Assembly (NCBI GenBank): GCA_022845955.1
Contig: AP025576.1
Span: 6,448,001-6,512,000, forward strand
Direction: 5' to 3'
Source of the DNA: Lachnospiraceae bacterium
Lineage (GTDB): Bacteria; Bacillota; Clostridia; Lachnospirales; Lachnospiraceae
DNA length: 64,000 nt
The notes beneath the pieces are model-generated. The model worked only from the letters and a program-made list of their open reading frames with translations, did no database searches and was not told where the DNA came from. The translations under genes were made by a program, and so were the position numbers. This document shows, in pieces, positions 37,038 through 45,455 of this stretch. Every line of letters starts with the position of its first letter. The stretch's first letter is position 1.

Positions 37038-37438
37038 CATCCTTCTATAAAAATCCCGATTCATAAAGCCTGCCTGCTATTCTGCCGGCTCCTTGATTCC
37101 CGGATTCCATATCCTTCTGTCATGCACGGTTCCACCTTAATTTTTCACTTCAGATTCTTACAAATCCTAATCCTTAACGCGGATATACGGCCACATTTAT
37201 CTCTGCTTCACAGCCTTCACATGGCGGCTCCGGAATGGTCTTCACCTCTCTCCTACGTAAAAGGGCTTCCAGCTGCTGCCCTTCTCTCTGGTTACGCTGC
37301 CTTAAGGCTACTCTTTCCTTCATCGCTTTTCTCTATTCCCGCGGGCAACGAACCAACGAATACACAAACAGGTTCGCTTAACGACTGCCGCGAAGGTTGG
37401 ATACCACACAGCCTGCTGCGGATATCCGACTTACCTGT
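36992..37438 (-). promoter_or_regulatory. T-box leader of thrS
   Basis: Read on the minus strand, the leader has the T-box sequence AAGGTGGAACCGTG at 37125-37138, which pairs with the uncharged tRNA acceptor end. An AGAGAG stretch typical of stem I follows a candidate threonine specifier ACC at 37290-37292. The terminator hairpin is at 36998-37037 with T6 at 36992-36997. When tRNA-Thr is uncharged the T-box sequence competes with the terminator and thrS is read. It fills the long gap upstream of thrS, where there is no gene. Confidence 0.9.
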
Positions 37439-37467
37439 ATCTTAGCATTGCCTAAAATGAAAGTCAA
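37439..37467 (-). promoter_or_regulatory. Sigma-A promoter of the thrS leader
   Basis: On the minus strand TTGACT (37462-37467) and TAAGAT (37439-37444) are separated by 17 bases, placing the transcript start just before the T-box stem I. Confidence 0.8.
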
Positions 37468-37564
37468 CCACTTTTTCTTTTTAACACAGGGCGTTTTACA
37501 CAGGGCGGGCGGCACAAGGGGCCGTGAATTGTAACAGCCGCGAATGGTATCTGTTTCGCCGCCC

Positions 37565-39397
37565 TCATGCGGCCTTCCGCCCTCCTTCGTCCTTTTCTTC
37601 CGCTTCCAGCCATTCTTCAAAATATTCCCGGATCACACCAAATGGCGCAGGCCCCATATCCAGCAGGAAGCGGTGGAATTCCTTTGCCTGAAACGCACTC
37701 CCAAGTACCTCTTCCGCCTCCGCCCTCATCCGTACAATCTCCAGATACCCGGTATAATACAACAGGTAATTTGAAGGATCCGCAAGTAAACTGTCATATA
37801 TTTCATCTGCGACAGCATCGTCAATGTCAAAAAACTGTCTGATAAAATCGGCTGCTTCCTTCCTGTCCCAGCCTTCGTAATGAATGCGGATATCCAGTAA
37901 TGCATACAGCCCTTTGGTAATGGAACTGTTCCGTGCCAAAACCTCACCCATTCCCTTTTCCAGTCCGTTTCCGTCAAACAGATACGAGCAGTTTTCCGCA
38001 TATGTCCCCCAGCCCTCTGCGTATGCGGAAAAGGAAAGGGCATAACGCAGCTCCTGCGCCTCTTTTCTCCGGAAATACTCATTCTGATACAGATGGCCCG
38101 GAAACCCTTCGTGGGCCAGAAGAATATAGGTATCATAATCACCGCTCCCCCGGTTAATATAAATCACATTTTCCTGTGGCCTGTCCATGGGCGGTACCAG
38201 ATAAAAGGCGGGACTCATACTCTCCTCCAGGCTTTCCGGCACATACTTAATACGGTACGCAGTCTCCGGCAGTTCCGGAAAGTCCTTTGTCATTGCCTTC
38301 TGCAGGCTTTCCAGGACAACGGGGGGATCCTCACTGCTGAAGGAATACTGTCCGAATTTCTCCGCAAGCTCCGGCGAGCGGTAAAGGACGGAATACATGG
38401 CGTCCAAATCTGCCTCCAGCTGTTCTTCCACCGCCTGACGCAGTTCATTTACCGTGGTAAAAGAAGGATAGATGCTGTGCTCCACCAGGTATTCATAATA
38501 GGTACGCCCTTCCGGGTAATAATAGAGCCCTAAATCATTGATTCCGCTCCCCTTCAAAGCCTCCAGCCCCTCCGCCAGTTTTTTATAAGCGGGAATAAAA
38601 TGCGCGTCCAGAAGCCTCCTGTTTTCCGCAAGATAAACCTCCTTTTCTTCCCCGCTTATTCCCGGCACCTCTTCCAGCCGCTCCTGAAAGGATTGATCCA
38701 GCTCAGAGCCTTCCGCCTCTCCCAGATAAGCCCGGCAGGCTGCAATTACCTGATCCGCCATACGATCACTCATGAACAGGCCCGCTTCCGCTTTCTTCCT
38801 TTCAAAATCCAGAAGCTCCCCGTAATATACATCAATCTGTTCCAGCAGCCCCAGATAGGTATCCACACTCTCCTTTCCATAAAAACGGTATTCCGCAAGC
38901 AATACCGGCAATGTCAGATGCGTCCCCGTAACGGCATTTAAAGGCTCTTCATATAATTCCAGGCCTTTTCCGGCATCCTCCTCTTTCAGTATTTCCATCA
39001 AAATCCGATAGGTCAGCCTCTGTTCCTCCGTCAGTTCTTCTTCCTTCATCTTCTTCAAAGCTTCCCGTATCTCTTTGTCCTGTTCCCTGCTGCTCTCTAT
39101 TGCTTCCAAAGAATAGGATCCAAAAGCAGAATCCGCCTCCGTAATCCCATAGGCCTGCGGATCCGCCAGCGTGAAATTTAGTGTTATCTCATCCTGGGAT
39201 GCCAGTTCCGCAAACAGATCCCTGGCAAAGGCATCAAAAACCTGGCTGGGATTTCGCTCTCCGTCTCCGGCAAAATCCCCTGCCATTTTATTGCCGCATC
39301 CTTGCACCAACCCTGTTAGCAGTAAAATAACTGAGAGAATCAGCGCTGTCCTGCTTTTCCCTGTCCTGTCTCTCCTCTTCTGCCCGCCTTTCAGCAT
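37565..39397 (-). CDS. DUF885 family zinc metallopeptidase-like lipoprotein
   Basis: About 610 residues. A lipoprotein signal peptide (TALILSVILLLTGLVQGC) puts it on the outer face of the membrane. The body is helical and carries LLAHEGFPGHLYQ, an HExGxxxH zinc motif, with later YAEGWGTYAENCSYLF containing the third ligand region. The DUF885 family is predicted to be metallopeptidases related to M3/M32 folds; no substrate is known to me. GGAGGAGAAAG before the ATG at 39397 decides the start; a longer frame to 39511 lacks a signal peptide at its N-terminus. Confidence 0.85.
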   Translation of the reverse strand: MLKGGQKRRDRTGKSRTALILSVILLLTGLVQGCGNKMAGDFAGDGERNPSQVFDAFARDLFAELASQDEITLNFTLADPQAYGITEADSAFGSYSLEAIESSREQDKEIREALKKMKEEELTEEQRLTYRILMEILKEEDAGKGLELYEEPLNAVTGTHLTLPVLLAEYRFYGKESVDTYLGLLEQIDVYYGELLDFERKKAEAGLFMSDRMADQVIAACRAYLGEAEGSELDQSFQERLEEVPGISGEEKEVYLAENRRLLDAHFIPAYKKLAEGLEALKGSGINDLGLYYYPEGRTYYEYLVEHSIYPSFTTVNELRQAVEEQLEADLDAMYSVLYRSPELAEKFGQYSFSSEDPPVVLESLQKAMTKDFPELPETAYRIKYVPESLEESMSPAFYLVPPMDRPQENVIYINRGSGDYDTYILLAHEGFPGHLYQNEYFRRKEAQELRYALSFSAYAEGWGTYAENCSYLFDGNGLEKGMGEVLARNSSITKGLYALLDIRIHYEGWDRKEAADFIRQFFDIDDAVADEIYDSLLADPSNYLLYYTGYLEIVRMRAEAEEVLGSAFQAKEFHRFLLDMGPAPFGVIREYFEEWLEAEEKDEGGRKAA

Positions 39398-39522
39398 ATT
39401 CTTTCTCCTCCCATACAGGACCCCACCGGTCCCGGATATCACCGTAACTGTTGCAGCAAAGCGGGTAAGCCTATTTACGTTCCCGCTTACCTGCTGAATC
39501 CTTACGAACAATCATACCTATG

Positions 39523-39553
39523 AAAAAAAGCGGGAATGCAGTAGCATTCCCGC
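39523..39553 (-). terminator. Terminator after spoVG
   Basis: GCGGGAATGC and GCATTCCCGC form a perfect 10-bp stem around a 4-base loop, followed on the minus strand by seven T. It ends the glgC-glgD-spoVG transcript. Confidence 0.92.
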
Positions 39554-39560
39554 CCCAAAA

Positions 39561-39836
39561 TCAAATCCCTTCATCCGGTTCCAGCAGCGCCTTCTCATAC
39601 CTGTCCAGAATAATATTCTGGATATTTTCTCTCGTTGCCTGATTAATCGGATGAGCAATGTCCCTGTACTCACCGTCCGTAGCCTTTTTACTGGGCATTG
39701 CTATAAACAACCCCTTCTCTCCTTCAATTACTTTGATATCGTGAACGACGAATTCATCATCAATTGTAATAGATACGATGGCCTTCATCTTTCCCTCTTT
39801 GGTGATTTTCCGCACACGCACGTCTGTAATCTTCAT
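39561..39836 (-). CDS. spoVG: Septation protein SpoVG
   Basis: 91 residues, the usual size, starting MKITDVRVRKITKEGKMKAI with GLFIAMPSKK and YRDIAHPINQATRENIQ. SpoVG is a small nucleic-acid-binding protein, first known for effects on asymmetric septation in Bacillus and later shown to bind DNA and RNA widely in Firmicutes. It starts 21 bases after glgD with AAGGGGGAA upstream and no clear promoter of its own, so it may be co-transcribed with glgC-glgD, linking it to glycogen synthesis genes. Confidence 0.97.
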   Translation of the reverse strand: MKITDVRVRKITKEGKMKAIVSITIDDEFVVHDIKVIEGEKGLFIAMPSKKATDGEYRDIAHPINQATRENIQNIILDRYEKALLEPDEGI

Positions 39837-39857
39837 TTGAGATTCCCCCTTTAATCT

Positions 39858-40976
39858 TTAGATGACATACCTCTCGTTTTTCTCTACCACAATCTTAATT
39901 CCGTCTTCCCCTTTATAGAAAGTATTGGCCCGGATAGTATCCCTGCTTTCCACAATGCAGTTCTCGATGTGTGTATTATCACCGATATAAACGTCATTTA
40001 AGATAATGGAGTTCTTAATATAGCAGTTGTTCCCCACGAAAGATTTCTTGAATATGACGGAATCCTCCACCGTACCGTTTACGATGCATCCGCTGGAAAT
40101 CAGGCTGTTGCTGACTTTGGCGCCCACATTGTATTTGGCGGGAGGCAGGTCGTCCACCTTGGAATAAATGTCCGGATATTGTTTGAAGAAATAATTCCGG
40201 ATCTCCGGCTGCAGGAAATCCATGTTGGTGGAGAAATAATCCTCTACCGATGCGATATTCCTCCAGTATTCCTTAATCTTGTATCCATAAATCCGTTTCT
40301 GGTTCTTGTAACGGATCAGGATATCCTTAACGAAATCGTATCTGTCCTCCATGGCACAGCGCTCAATCATTTCAATGAGCAGACGGCGCCTGATTACATA
40401 AATACCGCAGGAAATCGTATTGGACTTGGCTACAATCGGCTTTTCCTCAAATTCCTCAATTCTGCAGTCTTCGTTCATCTTCACGGTACCGTACCGTTCC
40501 ACATTGGCACCGACAGGCATGTCCTTGCACACTACCGTGATATCGGCCTTTTTCTCAATATGATATTCCAGGACTTTGTTATAGTCCATTTTATATACGC
40601 AGTCACCGGATGCAATTACCACATAAGGCTCATGGCTGCTCTTCAGAAAAGACAGGTTCTGATATATGGCATCTGCGGTTCCTCTGTACCAGTAGCTGTT
40701 GTCCGCCGTTACCGTAGGGGTAAAAACAAACAGCCCGCCCTGCTTACGTCCGAAATCCCACCATTTGGAGGAATTCAGATGCTCATTCAGGCTTCTGGCA
40801 TTGTACTGGGTAAATACGCCCACCTTCTGGATATGGGAATTGGACATATTGCTGAGGGAAAAATCAATGCTCCGGTAGCTGCCCGCGATAGGCATCGCTC
40901 CAATAGCTCTTTTCTGGGATAATTCCTTCATTCTGTGGTTATTGCCGCCTGCTAAAATTATTCCTATCGCTCTCAA
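39858..40976 (-). CDS. glgD: GlgD, regulatory subunit of glucose-1-phosphate adenylyltransferase
   Basis: 372 residues homologous to GlgC but with the nucleotide-binding loop changed to GIILAGGNNHRMKELSQKR, typical of GlgD. The C-terminal left-handed beta helix of hexapeptide repeats is present (VEDSVIFKKSFVGNNCYIKN). In Firmicutes GlgD has little activity alone and stimulates GlgC in a heterotetramer. Its ATG overlaps the glgC stop in an ATGA, so the two are made in step. Confidence 0.95.
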   Translation of the reverse strand: MRAIGIILAGGNNHRMKELSQKRAIGAMPIAGSYRSIDFSLSNMSNSHIQKVGVFTQYNARSLNEHLNSSKWWDFGRKQGGLFVFTPTVTADNSYWYRGTADAIYQNLSFLKSSHEPYVVIASGDCVYKMDYNKVLEYHIEKKADITVVCKDMPVGANVERYGTVKMNEDCRIEEFEEKPIVAKSNTISCGIYVIRRRLLIEMIERCAMEDRYDFVKDILIRYKNQKRIYGYKIKEYWRNIASVEDYFSTNMDFLQPEIRNYFFKQYPDIYSKVDDLPPAKYNVGAKVSNSLISSGCIVNGTVEDSVIFKKSFVGNNCYIKNSIILNDVYIGDNTHIENCIVESRDTIRANTFYKGEDGIKIVVEKNERYVI

Positions 40977-42247
40977 TTTTCGTCACCTGCCTTAATTAAA
41001 GATTTGCCGCTTGCAAGAATGCCTGCCTGGTAATCCGTATCGGCCGTCTCTCCAAACACCACCGTATTCTTTCCGATTTGGATGTTTTTGGGTATGATAC
41101 TCTTTTCTCCCACAGTAACAATGCCGCTGTTGTAAATATGAGGTGCGATATCATTGTCGGCTTCCTCGCCCATTCCCATCTTAACGTTGTCGCCAACCAG
41201 TACATTCTCTGCAATAATGGCTTTATTCAGCTCACAATTACTGCCGATAACCGTATTATTCATAATAATGGAATCGCGGACTACCGTATCCTTCCCTATG
41301 GTAACGCCGCATCCGATTACGGAATTATAAACCTTTCCGCATATTTCCGATCCTTCACCGATAATACTTCTCTCTATTACCCCGTCGGGAGCTATGTACT
41401 GAGGCGGAAGGATTTCGCTCTTTGTATATATTTTCCAATACTCTTCATACAGATTGAATTCCGGTACTATATCTATCAGTTCCATATTGGCTTCCCAATA
41501 GGAATTCAGAGTTCCAACATCCTTCCAGTATCCGTTGAACTCATAGGCATACATGGGTGCCCCCTTCTCGTGACAGTAAGGAATGACATGTTTTCCAAAA
41601 TCCAGATTGGGCTGATCCGCTCTGGCTATCAGTGCTTCTTTCAGGGTTTTCCAATTAAATATGTAAATTCCCATGGAGGCCAGATTGCTTCTGGGACTCT
41701 CCGGTTTCTCTTCGAAATCCACTATCTTGCTGTTCTCGTCTGTGATGACAATACCAAAACGCTTCGCTTCTTCCATCGGTACGGGCATTACCGCGATGGT
41801 GCATTCGGCACCATTCTGTTTATGGAAATCAAGCATGACTTCATAGTCCATCTTGTAAATATGATCCCCTGACAGAATCAGTACATAATCCGGATTGTAG
41901 CTGTCCATGTAGTCAATATTCTGATAGATGGCATTGGCTGTTCCTGTATACCATTCACTGTTCTCACTCTTTTCATAAGGAGGAAGTACCGTGACACCGC
42001 CTATATTCCTGTCCAAATCCCACGGAATACCGATTCCTATATGGGTATTCAGCCTGAGGGGCTGATACTGGGTTAGTACACCTACGGTATCCACGCCTGA
42101 ATTAATACAGTTGCTCAATGGGAAATCAATAATCCGGTACTTGCCGCCGAAGGACACGGCAGGTTTCGCCACTTTGGAAGTCAATACGCCCAGCCTGCTT
42201 CCCTGACCACCAGCAAGCAGCATAGCAATCATTTCTTTCTTAATCAT
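40973..42247 (-). CDS. glgC: Glucose-1-phosphate adenylyltransferase (ADP-glucose pyrophosphorylase)
   Basis: 424 residues. The catalytic N-terminal domain has AMLLAGGQGSRLGVLTSKVAKPAV, GTANAIYQNI and LILSGDHIYKMDY; GVVDFEEKPESPRS-type and beta-helix repeats follow (NSVIGCGVTIGKDTVVRDSIIMNN). It makes ADP-glucose from ATP and glucose-1-phosphate, the committed step of glycogen synthesis. GAGGTGATGAC precedes the start. It is first in an operon with glgD and probably spoVG. Confidence 0.97.
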   Translation of the reverse strand: MIKKEMIAMLLAGGQGSRLGVLTSKVAKPAVSFGGKYRIIDFPLSNCINSGVDTVGVLTQYQPLRLNTHIGIGIPWDLDRNIGGVTVLPPYEKSENSEWYTGTANAIYQNIDYMDSYNPDYVLILSGDHIYKMDYEVMLDFHKQNGAECTIAVMPVPMEEAKRFGIVITDENSKIVDFEEKPESPRSNLASMGIYIFNWKTLKEALIARADQPNLDFGKHVIPYCHEKGAPMYAYEFNGYWKDVGTLNSYWEANMELIDIVPEFNLYEEYWKIYTKSEILPPQYIAPDGVIERSIIGEGSEICGKVYNSVIGCGVTIGKDTVVRDSIIMNNTVIGSNCELNKAIIAENVLVGDNVKMGMGEEADNDIAPHIYNSGIVTVGEKSIIPKNIQIGKNTVVFGETADTDYQAGILASGKSLIKAGDEN

Positions 42248-42308
42248 GTCATCACCTCATGTTTCTGCATCCACATTCTGCATAGATTTACGTATATAAC
42301 GTAATAAG

Positions 42309-42337
42309 ATTATAACACATGCTTGTACAAAAGTGAA
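42309..42337 (-). promoter_or_regulatory. Promoter of the glgC operon
   Basis: On the minus strand TTCACT (42332-42337) and a perfect TATAAT (42309-42314) are 17 bases apart, 62 bases before glgC. The region 42248-42678 between the divergent glgC and murC genes is A/T-rich and holds this promoter and the murC promoter but no gene that I can see. Confidence 0.75.
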
Positions 42338-42539
42338 TAATCTTTTACAATTTCTTTCTTCGCCCATTTTTTAAATTTTGTATATATTTAACATATTTAA
42401 AACATTAACTTTTCTTCTATTATGTATTTTACATAACATATACCAGGTGTTTCTTATGCATCTTTCTTCTATTTTTCACAAAATATGCGCTATTTCGACA
42501 AAAATTCCTTTTGGCGGCTTTTGATTTTGTAATTGCCTA

Positions 42540-42568
42540 TTGGTTTTTTTTGCATGAATGCGTATAAT
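42540..42568 (+). promoter_or_regulatory. Promoter of murC
   Basis: TTGGTT (42540-42545) and TATAAT (42563-42568) are 17 bases apart, about 110 bases before the murC ATG. Confidence 0.65.
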
Positions 42569-42678
42569 ACATATCAGAATGAACAAAGACTGCTTACTTT
42601 GCGTACACTGTCAGTAGAGGGCGTAAATGGCTGATGGCAGATCGTTTTGTCCAAATAATTAACAGGAAGGGTATCCCT

Positions 42679-44058
42679 ATGTATCAAGTAGATTTCAATC
42701 ATCCGGTTCACATTTACTTTATCGGCATCGGCGGCATCAGCATGAGCGGCCTTGCAGAAATTCTTCTTTCCGAAGGCTTCCGTGTATCCGGTTCCGACGC
42801 TAAAAAATCATCTCTTACCGAACTTCTGGAAAAACAGGGGGCTGTGGTTCATTATGGGCAGCGCCGTGAAAATATAACCAATGATATCGATTTAATCGTT
42901 TATACTGCCGCAATCCACAAAGACAATCCGGAATATGCCGCCATGGAGGAACTGGGGCTTCCCAGCCTGACACGCGCACAGCTTCTGGGGCAGATGATGC
43001 GTAATTACAAAACTCCCATCGGCGTCAGCGGCACCCACGGCAAAACCACCACCACTTCCATGATTACGGAAATACTGCTGGAAGCAGGTACCGATCCCAC
43101 CATTTCCGTGGGCGGTATCCTGAAAGCCATCCAGGGGAATATCCGGGTAGGCAAGTCCGATCTTTTTGTAACGGAGGCCTGCGAATATACCAACAGCTTT
43201 TTAAGCTTTTTCCCCAGAATCGGCATTATACTTAATATAGAAGAAGACCATATGGATTTCTTCCGGGATCTGGACGATATCCGTTCCTCCTTCCGTTCGT
43301 TTGCACAGCTGCTGCCTGAAGACGGGCTGCTGATAATAAACGGGGATATCCCTGCCTATGAAGAAATCACCCGGGGACTCGACTGTTTGGTCCTCACCTT
43401 TGGCTCCAATCCATCCTGTGATTATTCTTATGACAACGTCAGCCATGATGAAACGGCCCATGCCTCCTTCACCCTGCACCGCCGCGGCGGCACGGATGTG
43501 GGGGTCACTCTGGGCGTTCCCGGGGAACATAATATCCTCAATGCACTGGCCGCACTGGCGCTGGCCGATTATCTGGGTATCGATATGGAAGCGGCTTCCC
43601 GCGCCCTGACGAAGTTCACCGGCACGGATCGCCGTTTTGAGTACAAGGGCTGCGTGGAAGGCATTACCATAGTAGATGATTATGCACATCATCCCACAGA
43701 AATTACCGCAACCTTAAAAGCCGCCAGAAATTATCCCCATCAGACCCTCTGGTGCGTTTTCCAGCCTCATACCTATACCAGGACCAAGGCCTTCCTTCCC
43801 GAATTCGCCCACGCCCTTTCTCTGGCAGATAAGGTCATTCTTGCAGATATCTATCCCGCCCGGGAGACGGATACGCTGGGTATCAGCTCCCGTTCCCTGC
43901 AGGAAATTATCGTGAATTCAGGAACGGAATGTCATTATTTCCCGGATTTTGAGGAGATAGAAAAATTTATTCTGGAAAATTGTACCCCCGGCGACCTGTT
44001 GATAACTATGGGGGCCGGAGACGTTGTAAATATCGGAGAAAACCTCCTTAACAAATAG
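42679..44058 (+). CDS. murC: UDP-N-acetylmuramate--L-alanine ligase
   Basis: About 459 residues. The N-terminal UDP-binding domain has YFIGIGGISMSGLAEIL, the ATP loop is GVSGTHGKTTTTSMITEIL, and later motifs are EACEYTNSFLSF, NIEEDHMDFF, VPGEHNILNALAALA and VDDYAHHPTEI. MurC adds the first alanine of the peptidoglycan stem peptide in the cytosol. The ATG at 42679 follows GGAAGGG by about 8 bases; an in-frame ATG at 42634 would add 15 residues without a good ribosome binding site. A single gene ending at a strong terminator. Confidence 0.98.
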   Translation: MYQVDFNHPVHIYFIGIGGISMSGLAEILLSEGFRVSGSDAKKSSLTELLEKQGAVVHYGQRRENITNDIDLIVYTAAIHKDNPEYAAMEELGLPSLTRAQLLGQMMRNYKTPIGVSGTHGKTTTTSMITEILLEAGTDPTISVGGILKAIQGNIRVGKSDLFVTEACEYTNSFLSFFPRIGIILNIEEDHMDFFRDLDDIRSSFRSFAQLLPEDGLLIINGDIPAYEEITRGLDCLVLTFGSNPSCDYSYDNVSHDETAHASFTLHRRGGTDVGVTLGVPGEHNILNALAALALADYLGIDMEAASRALTKFTGTDRRFEYKGCVEGITIVDDYAHHPTEITATLKAARNYPHQTLWCVFQPHTYTRTKAFLPEFAHALSLADKVILADIYPARETDTLGISSRSLQEIIVNSGTECHYFPDFEEIEKFILENCTPGDLLITMGAGDVVNIGENLLNK

Positions 44059-44233
44059 TTATCCACAATATCCACATTTTTCATGTGTATGAAAAGTGTG
44101 GATATTTGTTTTTTGTTATCCCGCGTTTTCCGTACCCTCACACATATAATCCACATTATCCACATTTTCCACATTTCCTGCAAATCCAGTATTTACAAGG
44201 TTTTTCGGCATTTTGACTGTTTCTTTTTCCACA
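44059..44233. promoter_or_regulatory. Cluster of DnaA-box-like sites
   Basis: Two perfect TTATCCACA sites lie at 44059-44067 and 44156-44164. One-mismatch sites are at 44068-44076 (ATATCCACA), 44097-44105 (reverse), 44147-44155 (TAATCCACA), 44165-44173 and 44225-44233 (TTTTCCACA). Seven sites in 175 bases is far above chance. They fill the gap between murC and the replication-type genes dnaD-like and dnaC-like, so DnaA may control that operon. I see no dnaA, dnaN or unwinding region that would make this the chromosomal origin. Confidence 0.65.
44068..44116 (+). terminator. Terminator of murC, built from two DnaA-box-like arms
   Basis: 17-base arms at 44068-44084 and 44089-44105 pair with one wobble around the loop GTGT, followed by TTGTTTTTTG. 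The outer parts of both arms are ATATCCACA, so the hairpin also carries DnaA-box-like sites. Confidence 0.85.
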
Positions 44234-44242
44234 CCCTTATGA

Positions 44243-44248
44243 TATAAT
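44243..44248 (+). promoter_or_regulatory. -10 element of the dnaD-like operon promoter
   Basis: A perfect TATAAT lies 43 bases before the gene start. No good -35 is 17 bases upstream; TTGACT at 44213 is 24 bases away. A DnaA-box-like TTTTCCACA at 44225-44233 sits between them, where bound DnaA would cover the promoter. Confidence 0.5.
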
Positions 44249-44290
44249 GCATTTGCTTAAAATAGAAAAATAGAAGAAATAGGTGAGATT

Positions 44291-45430
44291 ATGAGTTGTC
44301 TGAGGATTTACCAGGATAACTATATTGACGCGACCATCGTATCCAACCGCTTTATCGACGAATATATGGCGGAAGCAAACGATGCCCAGCTGAAAATATA
44401 TCTGTATCTTTTGCGCATGATGAATGCCGGCTGTACCTTCAGTATTTCCGGGATTGCAGATGTCTTCAACCACACGGAAAAAGATGTGATGCGGGCATTG
44501 AAATACTGGGAAAAGTGCAGGGTGCTTTCTCTTGAATATGATACTGATAAAAACCTGATTGGCATTCATCTCCTGGAGCTGGCGGACAAAGAAGCGCCAG
44601 GCGCACCTAAGACGCCCGTGGTTTCCCTGCTGCCGCGTCAGGAAGAGAAGAACGCGGAAGAAGAAGTCCCCGCCCAAAAGCCCGCTGCCAAGGCCGAGGC
44701 TCTTAATGTGCCGTCCTCCCTTTCCAAGGAGGAAAACAAGGTTCCCCAGGCGGCTCCGCCGGCCTTTGCCAAGCCTTCTTATTCCCTGGACGAGCTGAAA
44801 GCCTTTCAGGAGAAGGACTCTACCGCCCAGCTTCTTTTTATTGCCGAACAATATCTGGGCAGGACCTTAAGCCCTTCCGATATGAAATCCATCCTTTTCT
44901 TTTCCGATCATCTGCATTTTTCAGATGATTTGATTGATTATCTGCTCCAGTACTGTGTGGAACGGGGCAAAAAGGATTTCCGTTATATCGAAAAGGTCGC
45001 CATCAGCTGGGCCGAAGCCAATATCTCCACCCCTGTGGAGGCGGAGGGGCATGCCAGCCGTTATGACAAATGTGTTTATACCATTATGAATGCCTTGGGT
45101 AAAACCAATTCCCCCACCAGAAAGGAAGCGGAGTTTATCCGCCGCTGGCGTGAGGATTATGCCTTTGAGACAGAGATTATCATCGAATCCTGCGAAAGAA
45201 CCGTCCTGGCCACCGACAGGCACCGTTTTGAATATGCGGACAAGATCCTCGCCTCCTGGAAGGAAGCGGGAGTGCATCACAAAGCCGATATTGCCAAGCT
45301 GGATGAAGGCTTCCAGAAGGCCAAGCCCGCTGCCAAACCCGCATCGGACCGTTCTATTGACAAGTATAACCGCTTTATGCATAATGATTACGATTATGAA
45401 GCTCTGGAGAAGGAACTTCTGCGCAACTGA
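44291..45430 (+). CDS. DnaD/DnaB-type replication initiation protein
   Basis: 379 residues. The N-terminal winged helix (DAQLKIYLYLLRMMNAGCTFSISGIADVFNHTEKDVMRALKYWE) is that of DnaD-domain proteins. A Lys/Pro/Ala/Glu-rich linker (about 108-165) leads to the C-terminal DnaD helical domain with the YxxxIxxW-type motif (FRYIEKVAISWAEANISTPVEA) followed by a second similar segment. Such proteins remodel DNA and help load the helicase at origins and restart sites. AGGTGA precedes the ATG. The helicase-loader-type gene follows after 25 bases, supporting a primosome role. Confidence 0.88.
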   Translation: MSCLRIYQDNYIDATIVSNRFIDEYMAEANDAQLKIYLYLLRMMNAGCTFSISGIADVFNHTEKDVMRALKYWEKCRVLSLEYDTDKNLIGIHLLELADKEAPGAPKTPVVSLLPRQEEKNAEEEVPAQKPAAKAEALNVPSSLSKEENKVPQAAPPAFAKPSYSLDELKAFQEKDSTAQLLFIAEQYLGRTLSPSDMKSILFFSDHLHFSDDLIDYLLQYCVERGKKDFRYIEKVAISWAEANISTPVEAEGHASRYDKCVYTIMNALGKTNSPTRKEAEFIRRWREDYAFETEIIIESCERTVLATDRHRFEYADKILASWKEAGVHHKADIAKLDEGFQKAKPAAKPASDRSIDKYNRFMHNDYDYEALEKELLRN

Positions 45431-45455
45431 ACCCGTTATATAAAGGAGAACAGCC

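Noticed and set aside
44059..44233. Chromosomal replication origin
   Set aside because: DnaA boxes are present, but there is no dnaA-dnaN, no clear A/T-rich unwinding tract of origin type, and gene strand bias does not switch here.
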